DNA of 64,000 bases. Source: Fulvia fulva (Eukaryota > Ascomycota > Dothideomycetes > Mycosphaerellales > Mycosphaerellaceae). Location: contig NC_063023.1 in NCBI RefSeq assembly GCF_020509005.1, forward strand, positions 1,302,001 through 1,366,000. The letters are read 5' to 3'. Below, piece by piece: positions 1 to 9,336 of this stretch (its first letter is position 1; each line of letters begins with the position of its first letter). Both the position numbers and the translations under genes were made by a program. Below the pieces are notes generated by a model. That model was not told the origin of the DNA and did no database searches. It saw only the letters and a list, made by a program, of their open reading frames with translations.

Positions 1-381
1 GACGTCGTCCTTATTTCTTGTTGCCCTCGGTAATACGACAGTACAAGCGCCGTGCGTAGCTAAGTGATCATTACCTATAGAGACCGGTAAGGGAGCTGAT
101 CGTTAGTTTCTATACTTTTTACGTCCTCTATAAGTTGCTACTAGTTGTCTTAGGGGGGCTTCGCCTATAGGGCCGTAGGCGCCGTTAGTACCGTAGCCTA
201 GGCTACTATTACCTAGGAGTTGCCTAATGTAGCTAGGCACCTCCGCGGCGTTTAGAGCTAAAGAAATAGGGTAAAGAGAGCTTCAAGCTGTCTAGATTGA
301 ATAAGGTATAACTCCCTTAGTCCTAGGGGTAGTGGCCTGCTTTATATATCGTTAGAATGGCCTTAATAAGAGCTTTCGAAT
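1..381. other. Unassigned RIP-mutated remnant
   Basis: No open frame of useful length and no motif that I recognise. TpA-rich, CpA/TpG-poor composition like the surrounding dead transposons. On the minus strand a short readable stretch runs across into the next block, but I could not assign it. The homology of the inverted duplication stops exactly at its right edge, so this is sequence outside the duplicated block. Confidence 0.5.
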
Positions 382-439
382 GTGTCTTAGTACGGTTAAT
401 AAGAGCGTAGGCGGTATCGGGGTTATTGTTTACTAAAGT

Positions 440-1223
440 TCCGGTATATAAGGTAGATATATAGTATAAGGTGAAATGGGCTAGATATTAGAACGAGGAG
501 GATAGTAAGACCTAGTAACCTATAGAGGATATGCTTAAACACGCGGCCGCCGCTATTACAGACTTTTACTATAACCGGCCGGAGTTGTCTACGCCTATAG
601 GCTTCGTAGCTCTATCTGACTAGTCCCTACTAGCTACTAAGGTACTCGGGCTCAACACGATTAGGGTTATTCCGAAAGACACCGTTACGAATAAGTCGCC
701 TCGAGCCTTACCTCTAATAGAATCTACTCCGTATATGTTCGATACTCGAGTAGAGCCTATAGAGCCTATAATAATACCTAACTTTAGTTATAAGGATTAT
801 ACGCGAGTACTAGCCGAAGACAGACGTAGGTCTAGGGCAAGCTAGCTAACTAGGCAACATGTTTCTCGAAGGAAGCCGGTCGAGGATAGTCTTAATAGAG
901 CGAATGCGATGTTATCGGATAACGATAGGGCACTAGAGGATAATTAGGCGTTCGCGCGATTATAGAGCTCGATAGGTAAGTAGCCTTATAAGGTAGATAA
1001 CGCTTAGAGTACTAAGGCGTGTTTTAGGACGGGGGATACTATCACGGGTAGCCCGCGACCCCCTACTATAGCTACGTCGGCCCGGCTAAACCGCGGACCT
1101 TCCGTATCGGGTTAGCGCGGCTTAGCTCTGCTTTATAACTTTGCCGCGCCTCGCGCTCCTCTTTCGTAGCTTCGTAGAACAATAACTATCTCGTTCGGAC
1201 CCTATAATACGCGCGCCCTTATA
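440..1223 (+). mobile_element. Gypsy-A 3' fragment (chromodomain end plus 3' LTR)
   Basis: At about 455-585 the translation resembles a retroelement chromodomain (YKVKW, then an acidic stretch and a Trp position now TAG, then a DFYYNRP ending). This domain targets integration to heterochromatin in chromoviruses. It is followed by a low-complexity tail, a purine run near 1026-1036 that acts as a polypurine tract, and the LTR. Everything upstream (gag to integrase core) is missing. Several TAG codons interrupt the frame. The same sequence, without upstream pol on this side, is the end of gypsy-A3 in the inverted arm. Confidence 0.8.
1040..1223 (+). repeat. Gypsy-A 3' LTR (184 bp)
   Basis: Starts TATCACGGG (from TGTCACGGG after a TG to TA change) and ends CCTTATA (from CCTTACA). 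It is one of five LTR copies of exactly 184 bp in the window. The next five bases, ctagg at 1224-1228, are the target duplication seen in inverted form beside gypsy-A3. Confidence 0.9.
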
Positions 1224-2238
1224 CTAGGAGGACAATTCCTCTTTAGATTCTTCGCTATCTAGTAAGTCTACTTAATAGGTACGTACTCTATACCCCGACT
1301 CGCTATATCGCTTATAGCGTCGTAGCCTTAGTACTAGCCGAATACTATCTAGAGACTCTCTACTTACTTCCTACCTCCTAGTATCCTCTAGAGGTATTAA
1401 TTACGACGCCTTATCGAAGGTTAGAGACCCTCTAGACTGAATATACTTGCGCTTTCGTGCTTTCCGCTATATAAGGGCCTCGTTAGACTTACGTAGCTTA
1501 CTAATCTCGCTTCGTATAAGAGCTATCTAATACGCTATCTCTCTACTCCCTCTCTATTACTCTATTGAACGACCTTCCTCTTTCTACTACGCCTTTCTAA
1601 ACCCGTAACGACGCTCTAAGACGTAATAATACCTATTATAAACCCTGTCTCGTCGAAATTATAGGTGTCCTAGTTAAGGATGCTATACTTCTCCTTTATA
1701 TTACGTATAAGTAAGAACTACCTCTCGATAACGTCTAGATCTTCTATTAGGGCTCGCTAACGATCGTATCTACGTATTATACGAACCTTTAGCTCACGAT
1801 GCCGCCTAATAAACCTGTCTGTCTAATTAAGACTAGCGGGCTTAAGACCCTTCTCTTATAGTAATAAATCGGCTATTACTCGTATACTAGCCTTTAATAG
1901 CGGGAAACCTCTAAGATCTAGCTCGAGTATATACTTAAGTATTACCCTCTCTTCTAGCTCTATAAGCTTCTTCGAACTAGGCTCGTAGTCACCCCGAGGA
2001 GGTCGTCTATTTAATCGATACCCTAGTATAGTTCGAGACGCGTCGTATATCTTTATAGTAAGTCGATTCGTAATTGTCGCGTCGCATTTCGTAGCCTAGA
2101 CAGCTAAGGTCAGTTTGGCCTCGTTTATAGACAATATACGCTATAATAGTAGTTACATAGCTATATCTATAGAAGTGGTATAGTTCTTAGCAAAAGTGGC
2201 CCGCTCGGTAGTATAGCCCGCTCGGTAGTAAAGCACGT
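1224..2238 (-). mobile_element. Fot1/pogo-like element, fragment (transposase on minus strand)
   Basis: This is the inverted duplicate of 35496-36510. It contains one 68-bp terminal inverted repeat (2171-2238), which ends ...gcacgt next to a TA target dinucleotide (2239-2240), and most of an internally deleted transposase pseudogene on the minus strand. The other end is lost where the gypsy-A LTR sits. See the copy at 35496 for domain details. Frame-breaking TAG codons are scattered through it. Confidence 0.8.
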
Positions 2239-2240
2239 TA

Positions 2241-2766
2241 TTAAAGAGAGGGTTTTCCGGACTTCCTAGAGTAGGGAAGCGAGGTCCTACATTTTCTATA
2301 GTAATAGTAAGACGGCTAAACAAGGCTACTATCGTATCTGGACTATAGGGCATTCCTAACGTTATAGTGCCCTTATTTAAGTTATCCTCTTCTTAGTCAT
2401 TTCGTCGTACTCTTTCCTTACCCTTATTAGAGCCTAAAGCCTCCGTAGTATTGTCTTCGTCGCTATCCGAGTCTCCTATCCCGTCTAGGATTATAGCCTC
2501 CCTATAAGGCCTATAGGCCTTTGTTAGACTTTCTAGTAACTCTTAGCTAGCTCTAATACTAGTAAACGACTCGAACCTTAATAAAGATATAACTAAAACT
2601 TATGACCTTGTTCGTAACCGTAACCTTACTCGTAACGTTATACTTACTATACTTAATACTAAGAACCTTGACCTTAGGTGCCTTAATACCTTAAGATTTC
2701 GACTTCGAGTCGACCTTGACCTTAATTTTGCTAAAATGTACTAATAATACTACCGGGTATATACTT
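2241..2766. other. Unassigned segment flanking the Fot element
   Basis: This is the inverted duplicate of 34968-35493. On the minus strand a readable frame (acidic, Ser/Asp-rich, then a short hydrophobic stretch) ends in a 66-codon open frame at 2153-2353, which runs into the Fot terminal repeat. The codons are identical in both arms. I do not recognise the protein. It may be the N-terminal part of a gag or gag-like gene broken by the Fot insertion. Confidence 0.4.
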
Positions 2767-2771
2767 GAACC

Positions 2772-2978
2772 TATCACGTTAGAAGTGTGGGAAGTTATTG
2801 TACGGGCTCATATAGGGTGTTTCAAAAGCAGGTTGTGTATTGCATGTGTCTATCTAGAATGGACAAGTGTTGCTCTTGAAGAGGCTGCAGGTGACTAATC
2901 AGTCACCTGATTCTTAGCGTACGTGGCCTCAAGTTTTGATGATGGGATGTTGCCCATGTGCACGCTCGGATCGCGACA
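2772..2978 (-). repeat. Copia-A 3' LTR (207 bp)
   Basis: On the minus strand it begins TGTCGCGATCC and ends CGTGATA, identical to the copy at 9349-9555. It contains a 9-bp stem with a 4-nt loop (caggtgact aatc agtcacctg) at 2888-2909. The sequence next to it on the internal side (minus strand gctgaggggtg) is the likely, rather weak, polypurine tract. Confidence 0.95.
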
Positions 2979-3123
2979 CACCCCTCAGCTCGTGCGCTGG
3001 AGTGAATGAGCTGATTCCCATGTGATCGCGTGCACCCTGTCATAACTACCCCCCCTATCTATGGCAGTGACGTCAGGCCCTCGGTGTTGCTGCTGCTGCA
3101 GTGAGGGTAAGTCAGCTGTTTCA

Positions 3124-3153
3124 AGTGAAGTGAGGTGAGGTGAGTGAGGTGAG
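3124..3153. repeat. Short (GAGGT)n-like simple repeat
   Basis: Imperfect tandem of gtgag/gaggt units within the copia-A 3' noncoding segment. It lies close upstream (plus strand) of the tRNA-like block. Confidence 0.7.
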
Positions 3154-3589
3154 CTTTGTACCCCTTCCCTCATTCCTCACTTTCACTGCTGCCATTGTTA
3201 CCTATATAATAAAGCATAGAATGTGTGACTGTTGCCGGTGAGATGGCTCAGGTGATGGTCCCGTTGCACGGACTTTCACTTGAGTGTGCAATCATCTCAC
3301 CCACCGGCAAACATCAGAGGTCCTGAGTTCAATCCAGGGGTAGCCTTAGTCCTATCGTATGCTTAAACATATATTGTCGTCCGCTCAACTTATTGAATTG
3401 TCCGATAATTGCTCTGTGCCAAGTTATTTCGCTCCGGCGAATGGTGAGAGAGCTCGCTCTGCCCCTGGGGAGTATGAGATACTAGTCAGTGGCGCAATGC
3501 ACTGGGCTGTCTACGACAGAGCTTGCACCATGTGAGGTGTAATGGGGCTCCAATGGGTAACACCGGAGCAACGGTATCGGAAAGTTGAA

Positions 3590-3610
3590 AAGGCACCTTC
3601 GGGGTGCCTT
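3590..3610. other. Hairpin with 8-bp stem
   Basis: aaggcacc pairs with ggtgcctt around ttcgg, a stable small-loop hairpin that would form in either transcript. It sits in the 3' noncoding segment of copia-A and may serve RNA processing or packaging; no function can be shown from sequence. Confidence 0.7.
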
Positions 3611-3625
3611 GCTTTCTGCACTTTT

Positions 3626-3665
3626 AAAGGTCCATCACCTCAGGGTGGTGACACCTTTTTGTTTT
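3626..3665 (+). terminator. Stem followed by T-run, possible Pol III terminator
   Basis: catcacc (3633-3639) pairs with ggtggtg (3644-3650, one G-U pair), extended by aaaggt with acctttt, then ttttt gtttt to 3665. On the plus strand it would end a Pol III transcript begun at the A/B-box block. Support is sequence pattern only. Confidence 0.35.
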
Positions 3666-4031
3666 GGGCAAGTGTGTGCTATGTGTGAGGTGCGAAAGCA
3701 GCGGATGATGTGGTGACAAGGTGGTAGTGTTGTAGCTAGCAGCAAGTTGGAGGCGTTTCTCGCTTTCTGATTGGACGCGCTGCTGCTGGTGACAGGGGTG
3801 TTTCTCGCCCTTGCGCTGTTAGCCAATGGGAGTCCGAGAAACACCTGTTGATGATGGTGCCAGGGCCGCACCGGTGAATGGTGGATGCTTTGCCCTGGCC
3901 TCGTTGTTTCAGCATTGGTCGCTGCTGGTGGCCGTGTTTTGCGCCTGCTGGCGCTTCCAGAGAGGTGTCCGTAAAGATGAAGCCGTTCGGTGTTCGTTTC
4001 GAGATGAGGTGAGGCCGCTGCTGCGGGCTTC

Positions 4032-7000
4032 TCAGGCGTCTGTTGGCCCGTTACCTCCTGATGCGGCTGCAGAGGGCACTGAGGTGCGTGGGTCCACGCC
4101 TTCCTCAGCCATATTGAGCAGCTTGACGAAGTGCTTGTGCTTCTGTGGTGGAAGCAGCTTGGTCAGCCCGTCTGCAGGCATGTCGTTGGTGCTGAGATAC
4201 TTGATCTCAATGTCTCCGCGCTGGTCTCGCTGTCGGAGCCAGTGGTGGTGGATGTCAACGTGGCGTAGCTTCGTGTCAAGCTTTTGCCCTTGTTGGTTGA
4301 CAAGGCGGATGGTCTGCGTGTTGTCGCAGTACAAGTGGGTGCGCTGATTGAACTGAAGGTGTATCTCAGCGAAGACTCGTTCCCACTGTATGAGCTCTGA
4401 GGCGGCTTGCGAAAGCCCGAGTAGCTCAGCCTCTGTTGAGGACTTGGTGACAGTGATTTGTTTAGATGCCTTATAATCCACTGGTCCACCGAACAGCATG
4501 AAGACCCAGCCATTTGAGCTGGTCCTGTCATTATTCATGCCGTAGGACGCGTCCGATGCTCCAAAGAACTCGTGGTTGCTACCGAGGTGCTCTGGTTGGC
4601 TGTGAAGGCCAGTGATGTGTTTGCTGGCGCCATATACAAGGCAGAGGTTCTTGGTCTCCAGGAGATAGCGCAAGCACTGATCTGCAAGCTTGAGGTGTGT
4701 CTCAGTTGGCTTGGTCAGATACTGCGATAGCATGGACAAGGAAAAGGCGATGTCAGGCCGCGTGTGTGTGGCGGCGAAGTTGAGGGATCCTATACGTTGT
4801 TGGTACGCAAGGATGGCGATAGAGGTGGGTTGATGACCCTCTGGAACGGTCCAATCAAGGTGTTGATCTACTGGCACTGTCGTTTTGCGTGCATTCGTGG
4901 ATATGCTGAATTTGGCGGCTAGCTTCTCAATGTAGTCTTCTTGAGAGAGCCACAGCAAGCGCTTGTTTCTGTCGCGCGTAACCTTGATTCCTAGGAACCA
5001 GGAGAGATCACCGAGCTCGTGCATCTCGTACTTGGCAAGCAGCCGCTGCTTGATGTTGGCAGCATGGGCCTTGTGCTTGCGGTGGTAGAGCATAACCAGG
5101 TCGTCAACGTAAAAGAAGAACATAACCTTGTTGTCATGGTAGATGCATTCGGAGTCCGACAGGGGTACTAGTCCAAGGGAGGCCAGCGTCTCGGTTAGGG
5201 AGTTGTACCACAATAAAGGGGACTCCTTCAGACCGTAGAGGGCCTTGACCAGCTTGAGGGCGTGTCCATGGGATGGCCTGTCGATTCCAGGAGGTGGTTG
5301 CAGATACATGGTGTATGGCAGGTCCGAGTTCAGGAAGGCGTTGACAACATCGAATTGTTCGGCTTCTAGGTCGAAGCTCGCGGCCATAGCACAGCAGAGG
5401 CGGAACATGCTTGCTGGCAGTGTGGCGGCGTATGTGTCTAAGTGTGTTCCTTGCAAATCGCCTCTTGCGCATAGCCTAGCCTTGAAGCTCTTCAGCATGC
5501 CGTGCTCGTCCAGTTTGTATTTGTACACCCACTTGAGCGGCAGTAGTGGCTGAAGTCCCTCCTCTTGCTGAGCATCCTGATCCTTCTCTTCCTTTGTTGC
5601 CCATCTGAATGTGCCTGTTGCCAGGGCTTTGGCAAACTCCTTGGCCATAGCTTCGATCCACTGTTGGGAGAAGCGGTGTTTCATAGCGGCTCGGTAGTTA
5701 GAAGGTTCGGGCGGAAGGTCATCGCGGTGCATAGAGGTAGTGGTGTTGACACGCCTTAGAGGGCTGTTGCCTCTTCGTGTAGGGCTTCGATCGCTCTTGT
5801 CGCGATAGGCGCGTGTTCTGGGTCGTATGCCGGACATCTGGCCGATGATTACATTAGCGACCATGATCTGGTGCAGTGCATGGTGGAAGTAGGCCGTTCG
5901 TAGGCGCTTTCCATTCTCTGTGACTGCATAGTTGGACTCCTCTGGTGTGTAGAGCTCTGGCTCTAGGGGGAAGAGTGGTGTGTTGGACGCGTTGTGTGTT
6001 AACGCGTCTTCTGGTGGTGTGAATGTGAATGGATATGGCTCGCGATCAGGGTCCGTGTTGCCCATGATCTCCTCACGGTCTTCTGCGGTGAGGGCATCCA
6101 TTATCTGCTGCTGCAGGGTGTCGTAGTAGTCAGTGGTGTTGGGTGCTGACTGCTGTGTGTTGTCTTGAGTCACGTGATCTGTTACGTGCTCGATTTGCCG
6201 GTCTTTTTGGTTATACGTTGCTGACTCGCGGTGTTGCGGCCAGTGTGGTTCTTGCCCAAGGAGCTTTTGGTGGGCGTCTCGAGGTTGTTGGGTGTGCGGC
6301 TGCTGAGCCTGTTCTTCCACCCCCTCGGCCTGTGCTGTGTCTTGCTCGTGATGAGCGACATACAGGTCGTAGTATTGTTCAGGCTCTTCAGCCGGTTCCG
6401 CTGTTGCGATGTTCTCGACAGGGGTCGTGTACCCTGCTGTCAGGCGTGATGGGTCATAGAACGTGGTCTCATCGAAGAGGACGTCCTTGACTCGCATAAC
6501 CCTATCTTTTGATGGGTCCCATACGCGGTAGATGTTAGTGGAGTCGTATCCCACAAGGTAGCCTATGAGCGCTCTCTCTTGGAGTTTCTCGCTCTTGCCA
6601 GGCTGATCTGGTCCATGGATGAACACGTATGCAAGGGAGCCATACACCACCATGTGACCCACGTTCGGAATTCGTCCTGTTGCCAATTCGAATGGGGTCT
6701 TCCAGCCCTTTGACTGGATAGGGGATCGCCAGAGGATGTACACCGCTGCTGCAGTGCATTCTGGCCAAAGCTTTTCCGGCAATCGTGCGTGGATGCGAAT
6801 GGTTCTGCTCATGGTGATGATCAGAGCTCCAGCTCTTTCTGCTGGGTCCTGCGCAGGCGCGTATTCCGCGGTTGCGTGCCATTCAATCTTGTTGTTGTTG
6901 ATGACTGAGCGAAATACCTTCCCAATGGCGGGCTCGTTGTCGCTGTAGAAGCATACGAACCTGCGACCAATGAAGTTGATGAAGCTCAGCAGGCTGTTGA

Positions 7001-9287
7001 AGCAAGCCAACACCGATTGCTGATCCCTGTTCTTGATGGTGAACTGGAAGTGTCCATGGGTATCCAGATCGTAGAAGTGGACGAGGTACCTGTCACCGTT
7101 GTAGGCGACACTGAATTCTGCCAAGTCCATGGCCATGTGGCCGTATGGGGTCATCACCCTGATGGGCTGAGACCGATTGTGCACCTTGTGAGCTTTGCTA
7201 AGCCCACATGCTCTGCAATGTGCAGTGAGGGGTGCGCTTGGACCATCGTTAATGATCACCCCCTCAACTCTGAGCGGCAACTGCTTGATGCGTTCAGCGC
7301 CAATGTGACCAAAGATTTGATGCCACTGGCGGCCAGAGAGCTTTCGGTGTTTGATGGGGGTCCTGCTGGACGTAGCTGCACCTTGAGTGCCCCCAGTGCT
7401 GTTCATGACTGCGAGAACGGTGCGATCACCATCCTCTTGAGCATTTGGAGATGCTGCGCTGTTGGCAGGTTCATCGCCGATGTTTGCACCCCTGCCAATA
7501 GTGCTGATGAAGTGCGCGTTGCGCATCTTTTCAGTGACCTTCGGCAGTACTAGGCCCTCTTTTGTAGGCCATTGGTAAATGATGGGTGACTTAGGTGGTG
7601 TGACCACCTTGAAGAAAGGGATTGTACCAGTAGGGCGGTGTAGGTCCATCAATTTAGTGTCGTTGTGCCACATTGAATTGCTGCGTCCGTGCCACCAGAG
7701 TCCGGCTCTTTCCATGCGTGTGTGAGAGATGACGTTCACATGAAAGCCTGGGCAGTAAGCCACATCCAGCAAGGTGAATGAATGGCCCCCAATTGACATA
7801 TGAACACGCCCTAACGCTGCAATTGGAAAGGTGGTTGTTCCAGCCTGGATTTCTGAGGTGGTGAGGCGCTCTGCAATGAACTCTACACCCTCCTGGTCAT
7901 GATGATTGATCACATGAGTGTCTGAACAGTTATCATACACCCAGCAATCCCTGAAGTTGACGCTCAACTTGCTAATTGAGCTAGAAAGAACAGTAAGGCC
8001 AACAAAGCCCTTATCGCTTGGTGATGCCTTCTTCGCATCAGCAATAGCCTTGTCACGTTCCTGGTCCTTGCGATTGTTGCGATTCAACACGCCAAGCAGA
8101 CGCTCGCCGTCGTCGCTCAAGCAGTAGTTGATGAAGTTTTTCCAGTACTTCTTCCACTGCTCTGAGCGCTGATCCTTTGCTGGGCGCTTGTCGGGGTTGA
8201 TCACATCGCATGAGAACAGGCCCTTGTGACAGGTGTCCTTGGGCTCGCCGGTGATGTTCCAGCAGCCGCTTGGCCTGTTGTTGTCCTTGTCTTTGTTCTT
8301 GTCGCCGCGGCTGCTGCCACGACCCTTGTCACCGCGGCTGTTGCCACGGTTGTCACCACGGCTGCTGCCACGGTCACCCTCCTTTTGACCAGCACCTGTG
8401 GGTGCTGTTTCATCCTCTGCTTCTGCTGAGGTTTCTCCGGAGAAGGTTGCGAAGACTGATCGACCGTTGGTTGTTGCTGGTGCGGTGTCGCGTATCCATT
8501 CGAGGTAACGCTCAGTAAGCTTTTGTAGTGACATTTTGTCACGCTTCCACTCGTTGTATAGAGAAGCACCGTAGGCTGGAGCCTGCTTCTGCTGAATAGC
8601 AAGTAGGAAGTGTCTACTAAGGTCGTCGTACTCGGCGTGGTTGCACTTAAGCATCTTGGTCTGCAAAACTAACCAGTCTGAGCACCAGTCATCGATTCTG
8701 CGTGCGCTAGCCTTCTGAAGCCTAGACAGCTCAAGCGTGAGCTGCCGCTTACGCAGCATATCGTCTGGACCATACTGATCCTTGAGAGCCTGGTATTTCG
8801 CTCTGAGGGTGTTCTGGCCGTGCATTAGCTCTTGCCCTAGCTCTGTCGTCGTACGGATGAGGTAGGTAATGAGCTTTGATCGCGCAGCAGCAAAGATGTC
8901 GTACATCCGTTGCCTTCGGTCTGCGTCTGTTTGTCGTAGCTTGATGAGATCTCTTGATGTAGCGTCTCCTGCCGTGTACGCTTGTTGGATTTCCTCAAAC
9001 GTCAAGTGAGTAGGCTCTGTTGGCTCGTTACTCAGTTGGTGAGGATCCACATACTTCCAGACATTCAAAGACTCTGCGTAGAGCTCTAGCTGACGGTCAA
9101 ACTTGTCCCATTGGTCATGGCTCTTCAGAACCACGGTACCCTGAGGTAGGGCACCGGTAGTCACCGGCGTCTCGGTAGTGGCCATAACTGCAAAATGGGT
9201 TGTAGGCTGGTGAAAGTTCCACGCGGGTTCACTAGGCCTAGGGGATACTACTGCACTGGTTGTAGCAGTAGTGCTGTGACGATGCAA
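4032..9287 (-). CDS. Copia-A Gag-Pol polyprotein (1,751 aa)
   Basis: This single frame encodes capsid and all enzymes needed for retrotransposition. Residues 35-340 look like a copia-type Gag with a charged Ser/Arg/Gly/Asp stretch at 305-335. The Cys/His cluster at 342-360 is not a canonical CCHC knuckle. Aspartic protease has WVYDNCSDT at 449-457 in place of the usual DSGAS. Integrase zinc ligands are H656, H661, C691, C694; the catalytic triad is D721, D783, E817 (a slightly short D-to-E interval). Reverse transcriptase has D1313 and YVDD at 1393-1396. RNase H has D1579, E1619, D1655, D1678. The first Met gives a 61-nt leader after the LTR; Met35 (9183-9185) followed by ATTETP is an equally likely start. 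There is no frameshift or stop, so one polyprotein is expected and Gag excess would need some other mechanism. Confidence 0.96.
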   Translation of the reverse strand: MHRHSTTATTSAVVSPRPSEPAWNFHQPTTHFAVMATTETPVTTGALPQGTVVLKSHDQWDKFDRQLELYAESLNVWKYVDPHQLSNEPTEPTHLTFEEIQQAYTAGDATSRDLIKLRQTDADRRQRMYDIFAAARSKLITYLIRTTTELGQELMHGQNTLRAKYQALKDQYGPDDMLRKRQLTLELSRLQKASARRIDDWCSDWLVLQTKMLKCNHAEYDDLSRHFLLAIQQKQAPAYGASLYNEWKRDKMSLQKLTERYLEWIRDTAPATTNGRSVFATFSGETSAEAEDETAPTGAGQKEGDRGSSRGDNRGNSRGDKGRGSSRGDKNKDKDNNRPSGCWNITGEPKDTCHKGLFSCDVINPDKRPAKDQRSEQWKKYWKNFINYCLSDDGERLLGVLNRNNRKDQERDKAIADAKKASPSDKGFVGLTVLSSSISKLSVNFRDCWVYDNCSDTHVINHHDQEGVEFIAERLTTSEIQAGTTTFPIAALGRVHMSIGGHSFTLLDVAYCPGFHVNVISHTRMERAGLWWHGRSNSMWHNDTKLMDLHRPTGTIPFFKVVTPPKSPIIYQWPTKEGLVLPKVTEKMRNAHFISTIGRGANIGDEPANSAASPNAQEDGDRTVLAVMNSTGGTQGAATSSRTPIKHRKLSGRQWHQIFGHIGAERIKQLPLRVEGVIINDGPSAPLTAHCRACGLSKAHKVHNRSQPIRVMTPYGHMAMDLAEFSVAYNGDRYLVHFYDLDTHGHFQFTIKNRDQQSVLACFNSLLSFINFIGRRFVCFYSDNEPAIGKVFRSVINNNKIEWHATAEYAPAQDPAERAGALIITMSRTIRIHARLPEKLWPECTAAAVYILWRSPIQSKGWKTPFELATGRIPNVGHMVVYGSLAYVFIHGPDQPGKSEKLQERALIGYLVGYDSTNIYRVWDPSKDRVMRVKDVLFDETTFYDPSRLTAGYTTPVENIATAEPAEEPEQYYDLYVAHHEQDTAQAEGVEEQAQQPHTQQPRDAHQKLLGQEPHWPQHRESATYNQKDRQIEHVTDHVTQDNTQQSAPNTTDYYDTLQQQIMDALTAEDREEIMGNTDPDREPYPFTFTPPEDALTHNASNTPLFPLEPELYTPEESNYAVTENGKRLRTAYFHHALHQIMVANVIIGQMSGIRPRTRAYRDKSDRSPTRRGNSPLRRVNTTTSMHRDDLPPEPSNYRAAMKHRFSQQWIEAMAKEFAKALATGTFRWATKEEKDQDAQQEEGLQPLLPLKWVYKYKLDEHGMLKSFKARLCARGDLQGTHLDTYAATLPASMFRLCCAMAASFDLEAEQFDVVNAFLNSDLPYTMYLQPPPGIDRPSHGHALKLVKALYGLKESPLLWYNSLTETLASLGLVPLSDSECIYHDNKVMFFFYVDDLVMLYHRKHKAHAANIKQRLLAKYEMHELGDLSWFLGIKVTRDRNKRLLWLSQEDYIEKLAAKFSISTNARKTTVPVDQHLDWTVPEGHQPTSIAILAYQQRIGSLNFAATHTRPDIAFSLSMLSQYLTKPTETHLKLADQCLRYLLETKNLCLVYGASKHITGLHSQPEHLGSNHEFFGASDASYGMNNDRTSSNGWVFMLFGGPVDYKASKQITVTKSSTEAELLGLSQAASELIQWERVFAEIHLQFNQRTHLYCDNTQTIRLVNQQGQKLDTKLRHVDIHHHWLRQRDQRGDIEIKYLSTNDMPADGLTKLLPPQKHKHFVKLLNMAEEGVDPRTSVPSAAASGGNGPTDA

Positions 9288-9336
9288 ACTCTGCTTTGGG
9301 GCTTCCTTGTCGCAGCGAATGTTAGTGAGCGCTAAT

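Larger units (their letters stand above)
3234..3665 (+). ncRNA. Candidate tRNA-derived (SINE-like) structured element, antisense to copia-A
   Basis: A box-like tggctcaggtgatgg lies at 3244-3258 and a B box-like agttcaatcca at 3326-3336, about 80 nt apart. That spacing is long for a tRNA but seen in tRNA-derived elements. The first 12 bases (gccggtgagatg) pair with 3293-3308 (a 4-nt insertion in the partner), and smaller hairpins lie inside. Downstream are an 8-bp stem at 3590-3610, a second stem at 3633-3650, and the T-run tttttgtttt at 3656-3665, a plausible RNA polymerase III stop. All this is direct sequence observation; transcription by Pol III and a SINE origin are inference. It could instead be a structured 3' UTR element of the retrotransposon. 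No target duplication was found around it. Confidence 0.4.
2979..4031 (-). other. Long 3' noncoding segment of copia-A
   Basis: About 1.05 kb lies between the gag-pol stop and the 3' LTR. No convincing gene is present on either strand. It contains a (GAGGT)n-like simple repeat at 3124-3153, a tRNA-like structured block on the plus strand (3234-3665), two hairpins, and 366 bp (3666-4031) with nothing I can assign. An open frame at 3826-4347 on the plus strand continues into the antisense of pol and looks incidental. Confidence 0.7.

Noticed and set aside
3590..3610. Bacterial-type intrinsic terminator
   Set aside because: The stem is followed by gctttct, not a T-run, and the context is a eukaryotic retrotransposon.
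3826..4347. Open frame of 173 codons on the plus strand
   Set aside because: Mostly antisense to the RNase H end of copia-A pol; low-complexity Cys/Arg/Ser composition and no domain.
7017..7553. Open frame of 178 codons on the plus strand inside copia-A
   Set aside because: Lies entirely antisense to the integrase region of the real gag-pol gene; no recognisable motif.
8226..8518. Plus-strand frames rich in Ala/Val or Cys/His
   Set aside because: They are the antisense of the repetitive Arg/Gly/Asp/Ser stretch in Gag; the apparent Cys/His clusters come from that repeat.
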